From positions 124,001-188,000 of the forward strand of contig NZ_JAKIRP010000015.1 in the NCBI RefSeq assembly GCF_021646545.1: 64,000 nt of DNA, written 5' to 3'. This stretch comes from Chitinophaga filiformis. Its GTDB lineage: Bacteria > Bacteroidota > Bacteroidia > Chitinophagales > Chitinophagaceae. The notes beneath the pieces were generated by a model, which was not told the origin of the DNA, did no database searches, and worked only from the letters and a program-made list of their open reading frames with translations. Shown in pieces: positions 9,352 through 17,933 of the stretch (its first letter is position 1; each line of letters begins with the position of its first letter). The translations under genes and the position numbers were made by a program.

Positions 9352-10289
9352 AACTGCCTTACAGCACGGTTATCGTCTACCCATCCCTGACGGATCTTTA
9401 GCTCTCTTTCAATCCAGTATTCTGCTTCCTGCAGAGAATTCATCTCATTGATGGTCTTAACGGAACGTTCGTAAGTATCCACATCTCCACGGAATAATTC
9501 TTGGATGAACTGGAATTTATCATTGATGCCGATAGCCTGGCGCAGGTCTTTGACAGGAATTTCATTGAAACGGTCTGCCAGTTCCGTCTGCGTCTGTTTC
9601 AGGCGGTCATTGAGCGAAGGCATATTCTGTGCTACCAGCTGGTTCAGCTCTTTCAGTTCCTTACGAACGCCGTTGGTATCAGGCTTTTTCTCAACATTGC
9701 CTGACGGCGTATTAACAGGTTGCGGCATTTCTACGTTACTATAGATGGTAACAAATGCCGGTTTCCTGTCTGCCGCGGTCTGTTCCGTTTGTTGAGGCAC
9801 AGGAGCTGTAGCAGTGGATGGATGAGAAGCCACGCCATTAGGAGCTGCAGCCGGAGCCGGCGCAGCATCTACAGGAACTGCTGAAGTTCCGTTCACCGTG
9901 GCCGCAGGTGCCGGAGCCGGAGCCGGAGCCGGTTTCGGAAGTGACGTATTCTGTAATGGTAATGTCAGGGTTGATGCTTCTGCAGCTGTATGTGCCGCAG
10001 CAGGCGCCGCCTGTTTATTTTCCGGTAATGTATCTCTGGATGATGTTGTTACAGGTACTTCCACAATAACAGTGGCGGGAGCCGCAGTGGTTGTCAGCGG
10101 AGCGGAAGGCATGATAACAGCAACGTGGCTATCCTGCCTTTGCTGCATGCGTTCCTGCTCTCTTTGAAAATTCCTTGCGTGTAAGATCTCTGCCTGCAAC
10201 AGCTGTACATAGTAAGAAATTGACTGCAGCCCGGCGTTCGAATTCTTTAATTCCTGTAACTTATCAATTAATGCACTTATTTTTTCCAT
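9321..10289 (-). CDS. Conserved Bacteroidota protein with Ala/Pro-rich linker
   Basis: Function unknown. The 322-residue protein has three parts. An N-terminal helical, probably coiled-coil segment (residues 1-50) has QREQERMQQRQ at its end. A low-complexity Ala/Pro linker (about 75-190) includes a run of alternating Ala-Pro. A conserved helical C-terminal domain (about 225-322) contains AIGINDKFQFIQELFRGD and ends in FYNLVKKRF. That domain recurs widely in Bacteroidota as an uncharacterised protein. No signal peptide or membrane segment is visible. Its stop lies inside the 3' end of waaA. Confidence 0.65.
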   Translation of the reverse strand: MEKISALIDKLQELKNSNAGLQSISYYVQLLQAEILHARNFQREQERMQQRQDSHVAVIMPSAPLTTTAAPATVIVEVPVTTSSRDTLPENKQAAPAAAHTAAEASTLTLPLQNTSLPKPAPAPAPAPAATVNGTSAVPVDAAPAPAAAPNGVASHPSTATAPVPQQTEQTAADRKPAFVTIYSNVEMPQPVNTPSGNVEKKPDTNGVRKELKELNQLVAQNMPSLNDRLKQTQTELADRFNEIPVKDLRQAIGINDKFQFIQELFRGDVDTYERSVKTINEMNSLQEAEYWIERELKIRQGWVDDNRAVRQFYNLVKKRFS

Positions 10290-10417
10290 AGCAGTAAAAA
10301 AAATAAATTGAATGCAAAATGCGTTCCATGCCTTAATTGTTAACGCGATATGGGGGAATTTATTTTATTTGCATAAAGTTAGCGCATTTTAATTAACTGT
10401 TAATCAAATACTAAAAT

Positions 10418-10990
10418 ATGTTTATTGAACCTTCTCTAGCAGGAGGGCGAAGAGGGTGGATAGAAGTGATCTGTGGCTCAATGTTTTCCGGGAAAACGGA
10501 GGAATTGATCAGAAGATTAAAGCGGGCCCGGATTGCCAATTTAAAAGTAGAGATCTTTAAGCCGATGATAGATACACGTTACGATGTACAACACATTGTA
10601 TCTCATGATGAAAGCCGTATCGTCAGCACACCGCTGGAAAACTCCCAGCAGATATTACTCCTGGCACAGGAAGTAGATGTTGTAGGTATTGACGAAGCGC
10701 AGTTTTTTGATGGTGAATTACCTGAGGTCTGCGATCAGCTGGCATTACGTGGCATCAGGGTAATAGTGGCGGGACTGGACATGGATTACATGGGCAAGCC
10801 CTTCGGGCAGATGCCTTTCCTGCTGGCAAAGGCCGACTATATTACCAAATTGCACGCCATCTGCGTGAAATGCGGCAATATTGCCAATTATTCTTACCGT
10901 AAAACAAAAGAAAAAAGCACGGTACTTCTCGGAGAAACAGACCTGTACGAACCAAGATGCAGGCATTGTTACTACGGAAATGCAGAATAA
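10418..10990 (+). CDS. tdk: Thymidine kinase (type II)
   Basis: Salvage enzyme that phosphorylates thymidine to dTMP. The Walker A loop GSMFSGKT lies near residues 21-28 and the DEAQFF motif near 90. Two Cys pairs (CVKC near 148 and CRHC near 182) form the structural zinc site of the cellular type II enzyme. The length of 190 residues is usual. It is a single-gene unit closed by a terminator. Confidence 0.95.
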   Translation: MFIEPSLAGGRRGWIEVICGSMFSGKTEELIRRLKRARIANLKVEIFKPMIDTRYDVQHIVSHDESRIVSTPLENSQQILLLAQEVDVVGIDEAQFFDGELPEVCDQLALRGIRVIVAGLDMDYMGKPFGQMPFLLAKADYITKLHAICVKCGNIANYSYRKTKEKSTVLLGETDLYEPRCRHCYYGNAE

Positions 10991-10991
10991 T

Positions 10992-11030
10992 AAAAAGGCA
11001 GTATCAACTTAGCTGATACTGCCTTTTTTT
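10992..11030. terminator. Rho-independent terminator after tdk
   Basis: AAAGGCAGTATCA (10994-11006) pairs with TGATACTGCCTTT (11014-11026), with a 7-base loop and a run of seven T. The preceding A-run lets it also serve the converging GtrA-like gene. Confidence 0.9.
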
Positions 11031-11053
11031 ATTACAATATTTTAATTACGCCA

Positions 11054-11539
11054 TCAGGCTTCCGCTTCAGCCTTCACTTTAAACGTAAATTTCTTCTGTG
11101 TCAGATAACTGAAGCCTACTACAAAGATGGTTGTCAATATTTTAGAGATCGTCGGGTAGATCAGCAGATACTCTACAAATAGCTTCATGAATCCATAGTT
11201 CAGACAGATACAGATACCTACGAGCATGAAATAGCGGACCAGCTGTATCCTGCCTCTCAGGTTGGATTCGGAAAAAACAATGTATTTACTCAGCAGGAAA
11301 CCTGTAGGAAAAGTAACAGTCATAGCCATGAACAGTGCCGCAATATGCGGACTGATGGTCAGGAATGTGAAATGGATAGGTTTTTCATTCAGGATGAAAT
11401 GGTAACTGATGTAATACAATAGGATATCCATAGCCGTATTGCCGCTGCCGCAGGCAAGATAACGGAATGTTTGCAAAGGCATGAGCTTCGCAAAGGGTTG
11501 GTAAAAAAAGTCTAATACCAATAAAATGAACCTTTTCAT
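11054..11539 (-). CDS. GtrA-like membrane protein
   Basis: A 161-residue integral membrane protein with four predicted transmembrane segments, a FRYLACGSGNTAMD motif after the first amphipathic region, and SYLTQKKFTFK at the C-terminus. Both are typical of the GtrA family, small proteins thought to flip polyprenyl-linked sugars or otherwise help cell-surface glycosylation. I use the ATG at 11539; the frame also offers a TTG at 11560. The gene stands alone, so the sugar partner cannot be named. Confidence 0.8.
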   Translation of the reverse strand: MKRFILLVLDFFYQPFAKLMPLQTFRYLACGSGNTAMDILLYYISYHFILNEKPIHFTFLTISPHIAALFMAMTVTFPTGFLLSKYIVFSESNLRGRIQLVRYFMLVGICICLNYGFMKLFVEYLLIYPTISKILTTIFVVGFSYLTQKKFTFKVKAEAEA

Positions 11540-11599
11540 AAAATATTTGTACAGCAACAAAACTAGTTAGTTTTACCGTTACTGTACTGCGCTTTTGTA

Positions 11600-13084
11600 T
11601 TATCTTAACAATTTCCTGTTCTTCCAAAGTTTTTGCTGCTGGTTCACAGGTTGTTGTCTGACCCTCCGCTGCTGTTCCTGCCATACCTGTACAGCCAGTA
11701 TAGCCGCGGCTTTTGCCGCTTCAGGATCTGTATGGTCGAGTGATTGTGGTGTAAAATACTTCCCGATAAAATTAGTGTCAAAAGCACCATTGATAAATGC
11801 AGGCTGCTGCAGCGCCCAGCTGCCGAACGGCAGTGTAGTGCGGATTCCTTTTACATGATATTCACTGATAGCACGTAGCAGACGTTCCCTGGCCTCTTCC
11901 CGGTCAGCTCCCCAGGCGATCAGTTTGGAGATCATGGGGTCATAATAGATAGGAATGTCCATTCCCTGCTCATAACCGTCATCCACACGGATGCCATATC
12001 CCTGCGGACGAACATATGTAGTAAGTGTACCCGTGTCCGGTAAAAAATTATTGGCGGGATCTTCCGCACAGATGCGCAATTCGATGGCGTGTCCGTTTAT
12101 TTTGAGATCGGCCTGGCTAAAGCTTAGCTTTTCGCCCCTGGCCACCCTGATCTGCTCTTTGACCAGGTCCAGTCCAGTGATCATCTCTGTGACCGGATGT
12201 TCCACCTGCAGGCGGGTATTCATTTCCAGGAAATAGAACTGCAGATTTTCGTCTACGAGGAACTCAACGGTGCCCGCTCCATAATATTGGCAGGCACGGG
12301 CTACATCCAGTGCACACTTCCCCATTGCTTCCCTGATCTGGGGAGTGAGGCAGGAAGAAGGTGCTTCCTCGATCAGTTTCTGGTGCCTTCTCTGTATAGA
12401 GCACTCACGCTCAAACAGATAGACATAATTTCCATGCTGATCGCCCAGTACCTGTATCTCGATATGACGGGGAGCACCTACATATTTTTCAATAAATACG
12501 GCATCGTCCCCGAAAGCGCTCATGGCTTCACTTTTAGCCAGTCTGACCTGTTCTTCCAGTTCTTCTGCGTTGTTCACCACCCGCATACCCTTGCCGCCAC
12601 CACCGGCAGATGCTTTGATGAGAATAGGAAATCCGGTCTTTTTCACCACTTCCCGGGCCTCATCGATGCTACGCAGCGGTGTTTCTGTACCGGGTACCAT
12701 AGGTACGCCAAAGCGCTGCGCTGCCTGTTTGGCGGCCAGTTTACTACCCATCACCTCAATAGAGCCGGGACTGGGACCAATAAAGGTAAGTCCGGCGTCT
12801 TTTACCGCCTGCGCAAACCGGGCATTCTCACTGAGAAAACCATATCCGGGATGGATAGCATCTGCTCCCGTCTGCCGGGCGGCGCCCATGATCTTATCTG
12901 TCAGCAGATACGACTGGCTGGACGGGGCCGGGCCTATGCACACGGCTTCATCTGCATATTGTACAAATGGCATGGCGCGGTCAGCCTCGGAATATACAGC
13001 TACTGTCGCGATGCCCATTTCCCGGGCTGATCGCATGATCCGTAGTGCTATCTCACCACGGTTGGCTACCAGTATTTTTTTCAT
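11600..13084 (-). CDS. accC: Biotin carboxylase (acetyl-CoA/acyl-CoA carboxylase subunit)
   Basis: ATP-dependent carboxylation of biotin, the first half-reaction of acetyl- or propionyl-CoA carboxylase. The protein starts MKKILVANRGEIALRI, has the ATP-grasp glycine loop KASAGGGGKGMR near residue 160, the EMNTRLQVEHPVTE active-site stretch near 288, and ends in a short Gln/Arg-rich tail. The ATG at 13084 gives 494 residues; extending to 13147 would add 21 residues that match no family start. No biotin carrier or carboxyltransferase gene is adjacent, so acetyl-CoA versus propionyl-CoA use stays open. Confidence 0.92.
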   Translation of the reverse strand: MKKILVANRGEIALRIMRSAREMGIATVAVYSEADRAMPFVQYADEAVCIGPAPSSQSYLLTDKIMGAARQTGADAIHPGYGFLSENARFAQAVKDAGLTFIGPSPGSIEVMGSKLAAKQAAQRFGVPMVPGTETPLRSIDEAREVVKKTGFPILIKASAGGGGKGMRVVNNAEELEEQVRLAKSEAMSAFGDDAVFIEKYVGAPRHIEIQVLGDQHGNYVYLFERECSIQRRHQKLIEEAPSSCLTPQIREAMGKCALDVARACQYYGAGTVEFLVDENLQFYFLEMNTRLQVEHPVTEMITGLDLVKEQIRVARGEKLSFSQADLKINGHAIELRICAEDPANNFLPDTGTLTTYVRPQGYGIRVDDGYEQGMDIPIYYDPMISKLIAWGADREEARERLLRAISEYHVKGIRTTLPFGSWALQQPAFINGAFDTNFIGKYFTPQSLDHTDPEAAKAAAILAVQVWQEQQRRVRQQPVNQQQKLWKNRKLLR

Positions 13085-13123
13085 GGAAGCGAATATAAGT
13101 GATTCTCCTATCTTTGCGCCAAC

Positions 13124-13789
13124 ATGAAATCTAGTGCCTTCCGACAAACCATCACCCTGGTAAAAAAGGACATCCTGCTGGAATTAAGGCAGAAATATGC
13201 CTTTTACGGTATCCTGTTATATATAATATCCACTGTATTTGTGATCAACCTGATGATCAATAAGCCGGAAGAAAAGATCTGGAACGCACTTTTCTGGGTG
13301 GTACAGCTGTTTGTAGCGGTTAATGCCGTTGCCAAAAGTTTCCTGCAGGAGAATAGGGGGCGTCTGCTGTATTTCTATTCCCTGGTACATCCCCGCAGCT
13401 TTATAGTGGCCAAACTGATATACAATATCATACTCATGTCTGTCATGACGCTGATCACCATTGTCTGCTGTATGATGTTCCTCGGAAATCCTGTCACCAG
13501 TTTCCTGTATTTCATGGGAGTGAGCCTGCTGGGAGGCATCAGCCTGTCCCTGCTTTTCACTATGCTGGCGGCTATTGCTGCCCAGGCCAACCAGAATGCC
13601 GCATTGATGGCCATTATGGGATTTCCCATTATGCTGCCCCTGCTTATGCTGCTGTCCAATATCGCCAAATCGTCCTTTATTACTGTTTTTCAACCGGGAT
13701 TGCCCAAAATGTTCCTTATGTTAGGCAGTATGGACATTCTTATCATAGCCCTGTCCCTCGTATTATTCCCTTTTTTATGGAAAGATTAA
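13124..13789 (+). CDS. ccmB: Heme exporter protein B (cytochrome c maturation)
   Basis: Membrane permease of the Ccm ABC transporter that takes part in heme delivery for cytochrome c maturation. It is 221 residues with six hydrophobic segments and no cytoplasmic ATPase domain, starting with the KDILLELRQKYAFYG segment characteristic of CcmB. A TATCTTTG box at 13109-13116 lies only 7 bp before the ATG, which would give an almost leaderless mRNA. CcmC and CcmD follow, but the ATPase gene ccmA is not in the window. Confidence 0.9.
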   Translation: MKSSAFRQTITLVKKDILLELRQKYAFYGILLYIISTVFVINLMINKPEEKIWNALFWVVQLFVAVNAVAKSFLQENRGRLLYFYSLVHPRSFIVAKLIYNIILMSVMTLITIVCCMMFLGNPVTSFLYFMGVSLLGGISLSLLFTMLAAIAAQANQNAALMAIMGFPIMLPLLMLLSNIAKSSFITVFQPGLPKMFLMLGSMDILIIALSLVLFPFLWKD

Positions 13790-13826
13790 CAACTGCCGGC
13801 CGGACTACAGAAACAGGTTACTGAAT

Positions 13827-13857
13827 TTTGTGATTAGTGATAAAACGTGTAGGTTTG
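13827..13857 (+). promoter_or_regulatory. Promoter for ccmC-ccmD
   Basis: TTTG at 13827-13830 and TAGGTTTG at 13850-13857, spaced by 19 bp, match the Bacteroidota -33/-7 consensus. The ATG of ccmC lies 21 bp beyond the -7 box. Confidence 0.65.
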
Positions 13858-13878
13858 CCCCCAATATAGTTGGTTAAA

Positions 13879-14541
13879 ATGGCAAAGCATTGGTGGAAAG
13901 CTCTAGCAGTATTAATCCTTGTTTATGTGATCATAGCTGGATTTACGATTGAGATACCGATTATCGGCACAAACGGGCAGTCTTCCCGGGGCCTTTTCTT
14001 TCACGTTCCTATGTGGATGTGCATGTACACCATGTTTACTATCTCCGTAGTCAATTCCGTTCTTTATCTCTCTAAATACGACCTCCGCAGAGATGTATAT
14101 GCCAGCGCAGCTGCTAATGTTGGGGTGTTTTATGGTATTCTTGGTTTCGCAACAGGTACGCTGTGGGCCACCTACACATGGGGAGGCTCCTTCACCAGCG
14201 ATCCCAAACAGATGCTGACCGCTGTGGCGCTCATGATCTATATGGCTTATCTTGTACTGCGCCTGTCCATCCCTGACATTGACAAGCGCGCCAGGATCTC
14301 AGCCGTGTTTAATATTTTCGCATTCGCTTTGTTGATTCCCTTAACGTATATTATCCCGCGTATGGTAGATTCCCTTCATCCCGGAAGCGCTACTACGCCT
14401 GGATTTGCATCCAGTGACACTGACGACAATATGAGAACGGTATTGTACCCTGCATTCATTGGCTGGGTGTTGTTGAGTGTCTGGATCTATACCCTGTTTG
14501 TACGGTACAAAAAATTAGAGCTAAAAAATATTTTTAAATGA
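13879..14541 (+). CDS. ccmC: Cytochrome c assembly protein CcmC/CcsA-type
   Basis: Inner-membrane heme-handling protein. It has six hydrophobic segments and the WGGSF version of the tryptophan-rich periplasmic motif near residue 97, preceded by ATGTLWATYT and followed by the DPKQ tail that the family shares. Conserved heme-ligand histidines are likely in FFHVPMW near 44. I start at the ATG at 13879; a TTG at 13870 is in frame. Its stop overlaps the ccmD ATG by 4 bp. Confidence 0.9.
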   Translation: MAKHWWKALAVLILVYVIIAGFTIEIPIIGTNGQSSRGLFFHVPMWMCMYTMFTISVVNSVLYLSKYDLRRDVYASAAANVGVFYGILGFATGTLWATYTWGGSFTSDPKQMLTAVALMIYMAYLVLRLSIPDIDKRARISAVFNIFAFALLIPLTYIIPRMVDSLHPGSATTPGFASSDTDDNMRTVLYPAFIGWVLLSVWIYTLFVRYKKLELKNIFK

Positions 14542-14789
14542 TCAACAAAGCGTTTTCTTTCTGTTGTACCTGCTTACTGTTACTTGTTTCTCTATTCGCT
14601 AACGCGCAGGAAAACCAGAACCAGAACACAGAGACAGGACCTGTGAACGAATTTTTCCGCAGCAATGGCAAGATATATGTTATAGTAGGAGTGCTACTGA
14701 TCATCTTCATCGGCATTGTGATATTTTTGATAGCGCTCGACAGGAAAATCACCCGGCTGGAACGGCGGGATAACATCCACGGCAAATAA
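14538..14789 (+). CDS. ccmD: CcmD-family small membrane protein
   Basis: An 83-residue protein with an N-terminal signal-like segment (residues 1-23), a Gln/Asn-rich linker, one transmembrane helix (about 46-67) and a charged tail LDRKITRLERR. It overlaps ccmC by ATGA. Position and the helix-plus-basic-tail layout match the CcmD-type proteins of Bacteroidota, which help CcmABC release holo-CcmE; the detailed role here is inferred from that. Confidence 0.75.
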   Translation: MINKAFSFCCTCLLLLVSLFANAQENQNQNTETGPVNEFFRSNGKIYVIVGVLLIIFIGIVIFLIALDRKITRLERRDNIHGK

Positions 14790-14825
14790 GTCCAACTCTA
14801 CATATTTATACCAAAACAATTGTCT

Positions 14826-16244
14826 ATGGCGCAAGAGCAACATTATGACTTCTTTAAGAGCGTAGAAAGAAGTTTTGACAAAGCCGCAAAATTCACGAAA
14901 TGGGAAAACGGGATTCTTGAACAGATCAAGGCCTGCAACGCTGTATACCAGATTAAATTTCCGGTGCGCGTTGGGGATAAGATCGAAGTAATAGAAGCCT
15001 ACCGCGTTCAACACTCTCACCACAAACTGCCCTGTAAAGGTGGTATCCGTTTCAGCGATGCCGTTAACCAGGATGAGGTAATGGCGCTGGCTGCCCTCAT
15101 GACCTATAAATGTGCTATCGTGAACGTTCCTTTTGGCGGAGCCAAAGGAGGTATCAAGATCAATCCACGTAATTATTCCCCATTCCAGTTGGAAAACATC
15201 ACCCGCCGCTATACCGCGGAACTGGTGAAGAAGAATTTCATTGGTCCCGGTGTGGATGTTCCCGCTCCTGACTACGGTACAGGTGAAAGGGAAATGAGCT
15301 GGATCCTCGATACTTACATGAGTCTCCGTCCGGGTGAGGTAGATGGTTACGGTTGCGTAACCGGTAAACCCGTTTCCCAGGGTGGTGTGCGTGGCCGTAA
15401 GGAAGCCACAGGTCTGGGCGTTTTCTTTGGCTTGCAGGAACTCTGTAACATCAAGGAAGATATGAAACGTATCGGCCTCGAACCTGGTATCATCGGTAAA
15501 AAAGTGATCGTACAGGGTATGGGTAACGTGGGGTACCATGCTGCTAAATATTTCCATGAAGCAGGCGCTATCATCGTAGGCCTGATAGAGTGGGATGGCG
15601 CATTGTACAGCGAAAAAGGCCTCGATCCGGATGCCGTGCTGAAACACAGAGCTGAAACAGGTTCCATTATCAACTTCCCGGGTGCAAAAACACTTGGTCC
15701 GAATGGAGAAGGCCTGGAAATGGATTGTGATATCCTGATCCCCGCAGCGCTGGAAAACGTGATCCACAAGGAGAACGCTCCACGTATCAAGGCTAAAATA
15801 ATCGGTGAAGGCGCTAACGGCCCTATCACTCCTGAAGCAGATGAAATCCTGAATAAGAAAGGTGTGATCGTTGTACCTGACATGTTCCTCAATGCTGGTG
15901 GTGTAACCGTTTCTTACTTCGAATGGTTGAAAAACCTCAGCCACGTACGTTATGGCCGTCTGGGAAAACGCTTCGATGAGAATATGAATATCCACATCCT
16001 GAGCGTGATTGAAGACCTCACCGGAAAAAAAGTATCAGATAGAGAAAGGAAATTCATTGCACACGGTGCAGATGAAGTGGATCTGGTGTACTCCGGTCTG
16101 GAAGAAACGATGCATGCCGCATTGCATGAAGTGCGTACCATCATGGTAAATCATCCGGAAATTCACGATATGCGCACCGCCGCTTATGTATGTGCTATTG
16201 ATAAAGTGGGAGCCGCCTACGACCAGTTGGGCATTTTCCCTTGA
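14826..16244 (+). CDS. gdhA: Glu/Leu/Phe/Val dehydrogenase
   Basis: NAD(P)-dependent oxidative deamination of an amino acid, most likely glutamate to 2-oxoglutarate, linking carbon and nitrogen metabolism. The catalytic segment CKGGIRFSDAV and the VPFGGAKGGI motif with the active-site Lys are present near residues 65-115, and the nucleotide loop GMGNVGYHAA near 235. It has 472 residues from the ATG at 14826 (an in-frame TTG at 14820 precedes it). The exact amino acid preferred cannot be read from sequence alone. Confidence 0.92.
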   Translation: MAQEQHYDFFKSVERSFDKAAKFTKWENGILEQIKACNAVYQIKFPVRVGDKIEVIEAYRVQHSHHKLPCKGGIRFSDAVNQDEVMALAALMTYKCAIVNVPFGGAKGGIKINPRNYSPFQLENITRRYTAELVKKNFIGPGVDVPAPDYGTGEREMSWILDTYMSLRPGEVDGYGCVTGKPVSQGGVRGRKEATGLGVFFGLQELCNIKEDMKRIGLEPGIIGKKVIVQGMGNVGYHAAKYFHEAGAIIVGLIEWDGALYSEKGLDPDAVLKHRAETGSIINFPGAKTLGPNGEGLEMDCDILIPAALENVIHKENAPRIKAKIIGEGANGPITPEADEILNKKGVIVVPDMFLNAGGVTVSYFEWLKNLSHVRYGRLGKRFDENMNIHILSVIEDLTGKKVSDRERKFIAHGADEVDLVYSGLEETMHAALHEVRTIMVNHPEIHDMRTAAYVCAIDKVGAAYDQLGIFP

Positions 16245-16271
16245 TCTTTATGTCAATATAAAAGTTTACAA

Positions 16272-16303
16272 AAGAGGGTGTATCTTTGCAGGTACACCCT
16301 CTT
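16272..16303. terminator. Hairpin terminator after glutamate dehydrogenase
   Basis: AAGAGGGTGTA (16272-16282) pairs perfectly with TACACCCTCTT (16293-16303). The tail is T-rich but interrupted, so termination may be only moderate. The loop happens to contain a TATCTTTG-like string, which I do not count as a promoter. Confidence 0.65.
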
Positions 16304-16459
16304 CTTATATTATTTTCTCCTTTTTGACTCTGTATTAAGTCCACCTTAAGTCCACCTCAAATCCAACCTTACTTCATGTATATAAGGACTATCGTGTAGG
16401 GTTTCGGCAGAGTATCGTCGCAGAATAGACCATCAAAATCAGGAAATGTTAAAATACCA

Positions 16460-16903
16460 TCAGCAATGCGTGGGTAACTGTGCAATGAATTGCCATTGTT
16501 GTGCATCTACCATATGCTGGCAGCAGAACGTATTTACGCCATTGGTGATGACCAGGTAAGCCGTTGGCAGCACCATATGATAACGGACGATCTGTTCCAG
16601 CGTGGTTTGACTAAGTGGTACATCCATCTCTTTACATTCCACGATCATCCAGGGTAGCATGTCCCTGTTGTATACTACAATATCACAACGCTTCCGCAGC
16701 TCGCCCAGGTATATTTCCTTTTCTATACCGATCAGTGAAGCGGGGTATCTGAGCGTTGTTACCAGGTAATTGAGGAAGTTCTGTCGCACCCATTCTTCCG
16801 GCGTCAGCACTACATACTTTTTACGGAAACGGTCAAAAATGAGCGTTTTACCATTCTCCTGTATAATTTTGAAATCCGGCGCCGGAAACTCAATAGCGAT
16901 CAT
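16460..16903 (-). CDS. Stand-alone HsdR N-terminal-like nuclease-fold protein
   Basis: A 147-residue protein equivalent to the N-terminal domain of type I restriction R subunits (HSDR_N_2), without helicase domains. The PD-(D/E)xK-like active site is visible as RCDIVVY around residue 74 and MIVECKEMD around 90, with the E-x-K pair. Such stand-alone proteins are widespread in Bacteroidota and their function is unknown. No methylase or specificity subunit is nearby, so it is not part of a restriction system here. Confidence 0.75.
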   Translation of the reverse strand: MIAIEFPAPDFKIIQENGKTLIFDRFRKKYVVLTPEEWVRQNFLNYLVTTLRYPASLIGIEKEIYLGELRKRCDIVVYNRDMLPWMIVECKEMDVPLSQTTLEQIVRYHMVLPTAYLVITNGVNTFCCQHMVDAQQWQFIAQLPTHC

Positions 16904-17147
16904 TCCACAAAGATAATTGATAGATTCCCTTTACAGATAAGGTAGTATGCCCTGCCGGTGTGCATAAAGCAGGCTTTATACGCCTGCATCAGACTTGCAT
17001 TGTATCATACACGGCCGCGTAAAAGTGCTTATGATGCTGCCGCAAGTGCTTATAGAATGTAAGAATGAGCAGGAATAACACACCGATAACACTACAGGAA
17101 GGCCCGGAGATCGGAGATTTTTCCGTATATTCGTTTGCCAAAAGGCT

Positions 17148-17918
17148 ATGAAGACAAAAGAAGAAATTGTAGCTAACTGGCTCCCGCGCTACACAGGAGA
17201 AAAGCTGGAGAATTTTGGTTCCCACATCCTCCTCACCAACTTTAGTAATTACCTCACTTATTTTGCTGAATGGCATAACACCGAAATAGTCGGTGTAGGA
17301 AAACCTATGCAATGTGCTACTGCCGACGACATTACCATCATCAACTTCGGGATGGGAAGTCCCGGAGCCGCCACTGTAATGGACCTGCTTAGCGCTATCC
17401 ATCCGAAGGCTGTGTTATTCCTTGGCAAATGTGGTGGATTGAAGAAAAAGAATAATATTGGTGACCTCATATTACCCATCGCTGCAATACGGGGTGAGGG
17501 TACTTCCAACGACTATTTCCCTGCTGAAGTACCGGCGCTGCCGTCTTTCGCCCTGCAAAAAGTAATCTCCACCACTATCCGCGAATATGGTTGTGACTAT
17601 TGGACCGGAACCTGTTACAGTACCAACCGCCGGGTATGGGAGCATGATGTGGAATTTAAACGCTATCTTGAAAAGATCAGGGCAATGGCCATTGATATGG
17701 AAACTGCCACTATTTTTTCTGTTGGCTTCTTTAACAAGATCCCTACCGGCGCATTATTGCTCGTATCCGACCAGCCAATGATCCCTGAAGGGGTGAAAAC
17801 AGAGGAGAGCGACAGGAAAGTGACGACCGAATACGTGGAAAGGCATATCAGGATCGGTATCGACTCCCTGAAAAATCTGATTAACAGTCACCAAACGGTG
17901 AAGCACCTGCGGTTCTAA
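17148..17918 (+). CDS. amn: AMP nucleosidase
   Basis: Hydrolyses AMP to adenine and ribose 5-phosphate, tuning the adenylate pool. The protein is the 256-residue short form usual in Bacteroidota, corresponding to the catalytic phosphorylase-type domain of the longer proteobacterial enzyme. INFGMGSPGAAT (near 64), FLGKCGGL (near 88) and the purine-site segment MAIDMETAT (near 179) are clear. A divergent 230-bp region with no gene separates it from the HsdR-like gene. The ABC protein starts 15 bp downstream. Confidence 0.88.
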   Translation: MKTKEEIVANWLPRYTGEKLENFGSHILLTNFSNYLTYFAEWHNTEIVGVGKPMQCATADDITIINFGMGSPGAATVMDLLSAIHPKAVLFLGKCGGLKKKNNIGDLILPIAAIRGEGTSNDYFPAEVPALPSFALQKVISTTIREYGCDYWTGTCYSTNRRVWEHDVEFKRYLEKIRAMAIDMETATIFSVGFFNKIPTGALLLVSDQPMIPEGVKTEESDRKVTTEYVERHIRIGIDSLKNLINSHQTVKHLRF

Positions 17919-17933
17919 CACCGTTTTCTCAAT

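Noticed and set aside
9898..10167. Plus-strand Ala/Gly-rich frame
   Set aside because: Shadow of the Ala/Pro linker of the minus-strand gene; low complexity only.
14694..15995. Long antisense open frame (433 codons) opposite gdhA
   Set aside because: It mirrors the codon pattern of gdhA, has no domain and no promoter.
16281..16290. TATCTTTG as a promoter
   Set aside because: It forms the loop of the terminator hairpin and no gene follows in that direction.
16460..16903. Type I restriction system
   Set aside because: Only the HsdR N-terminal-like domain is present; no helicase, methylase or specificity subunit nearby.
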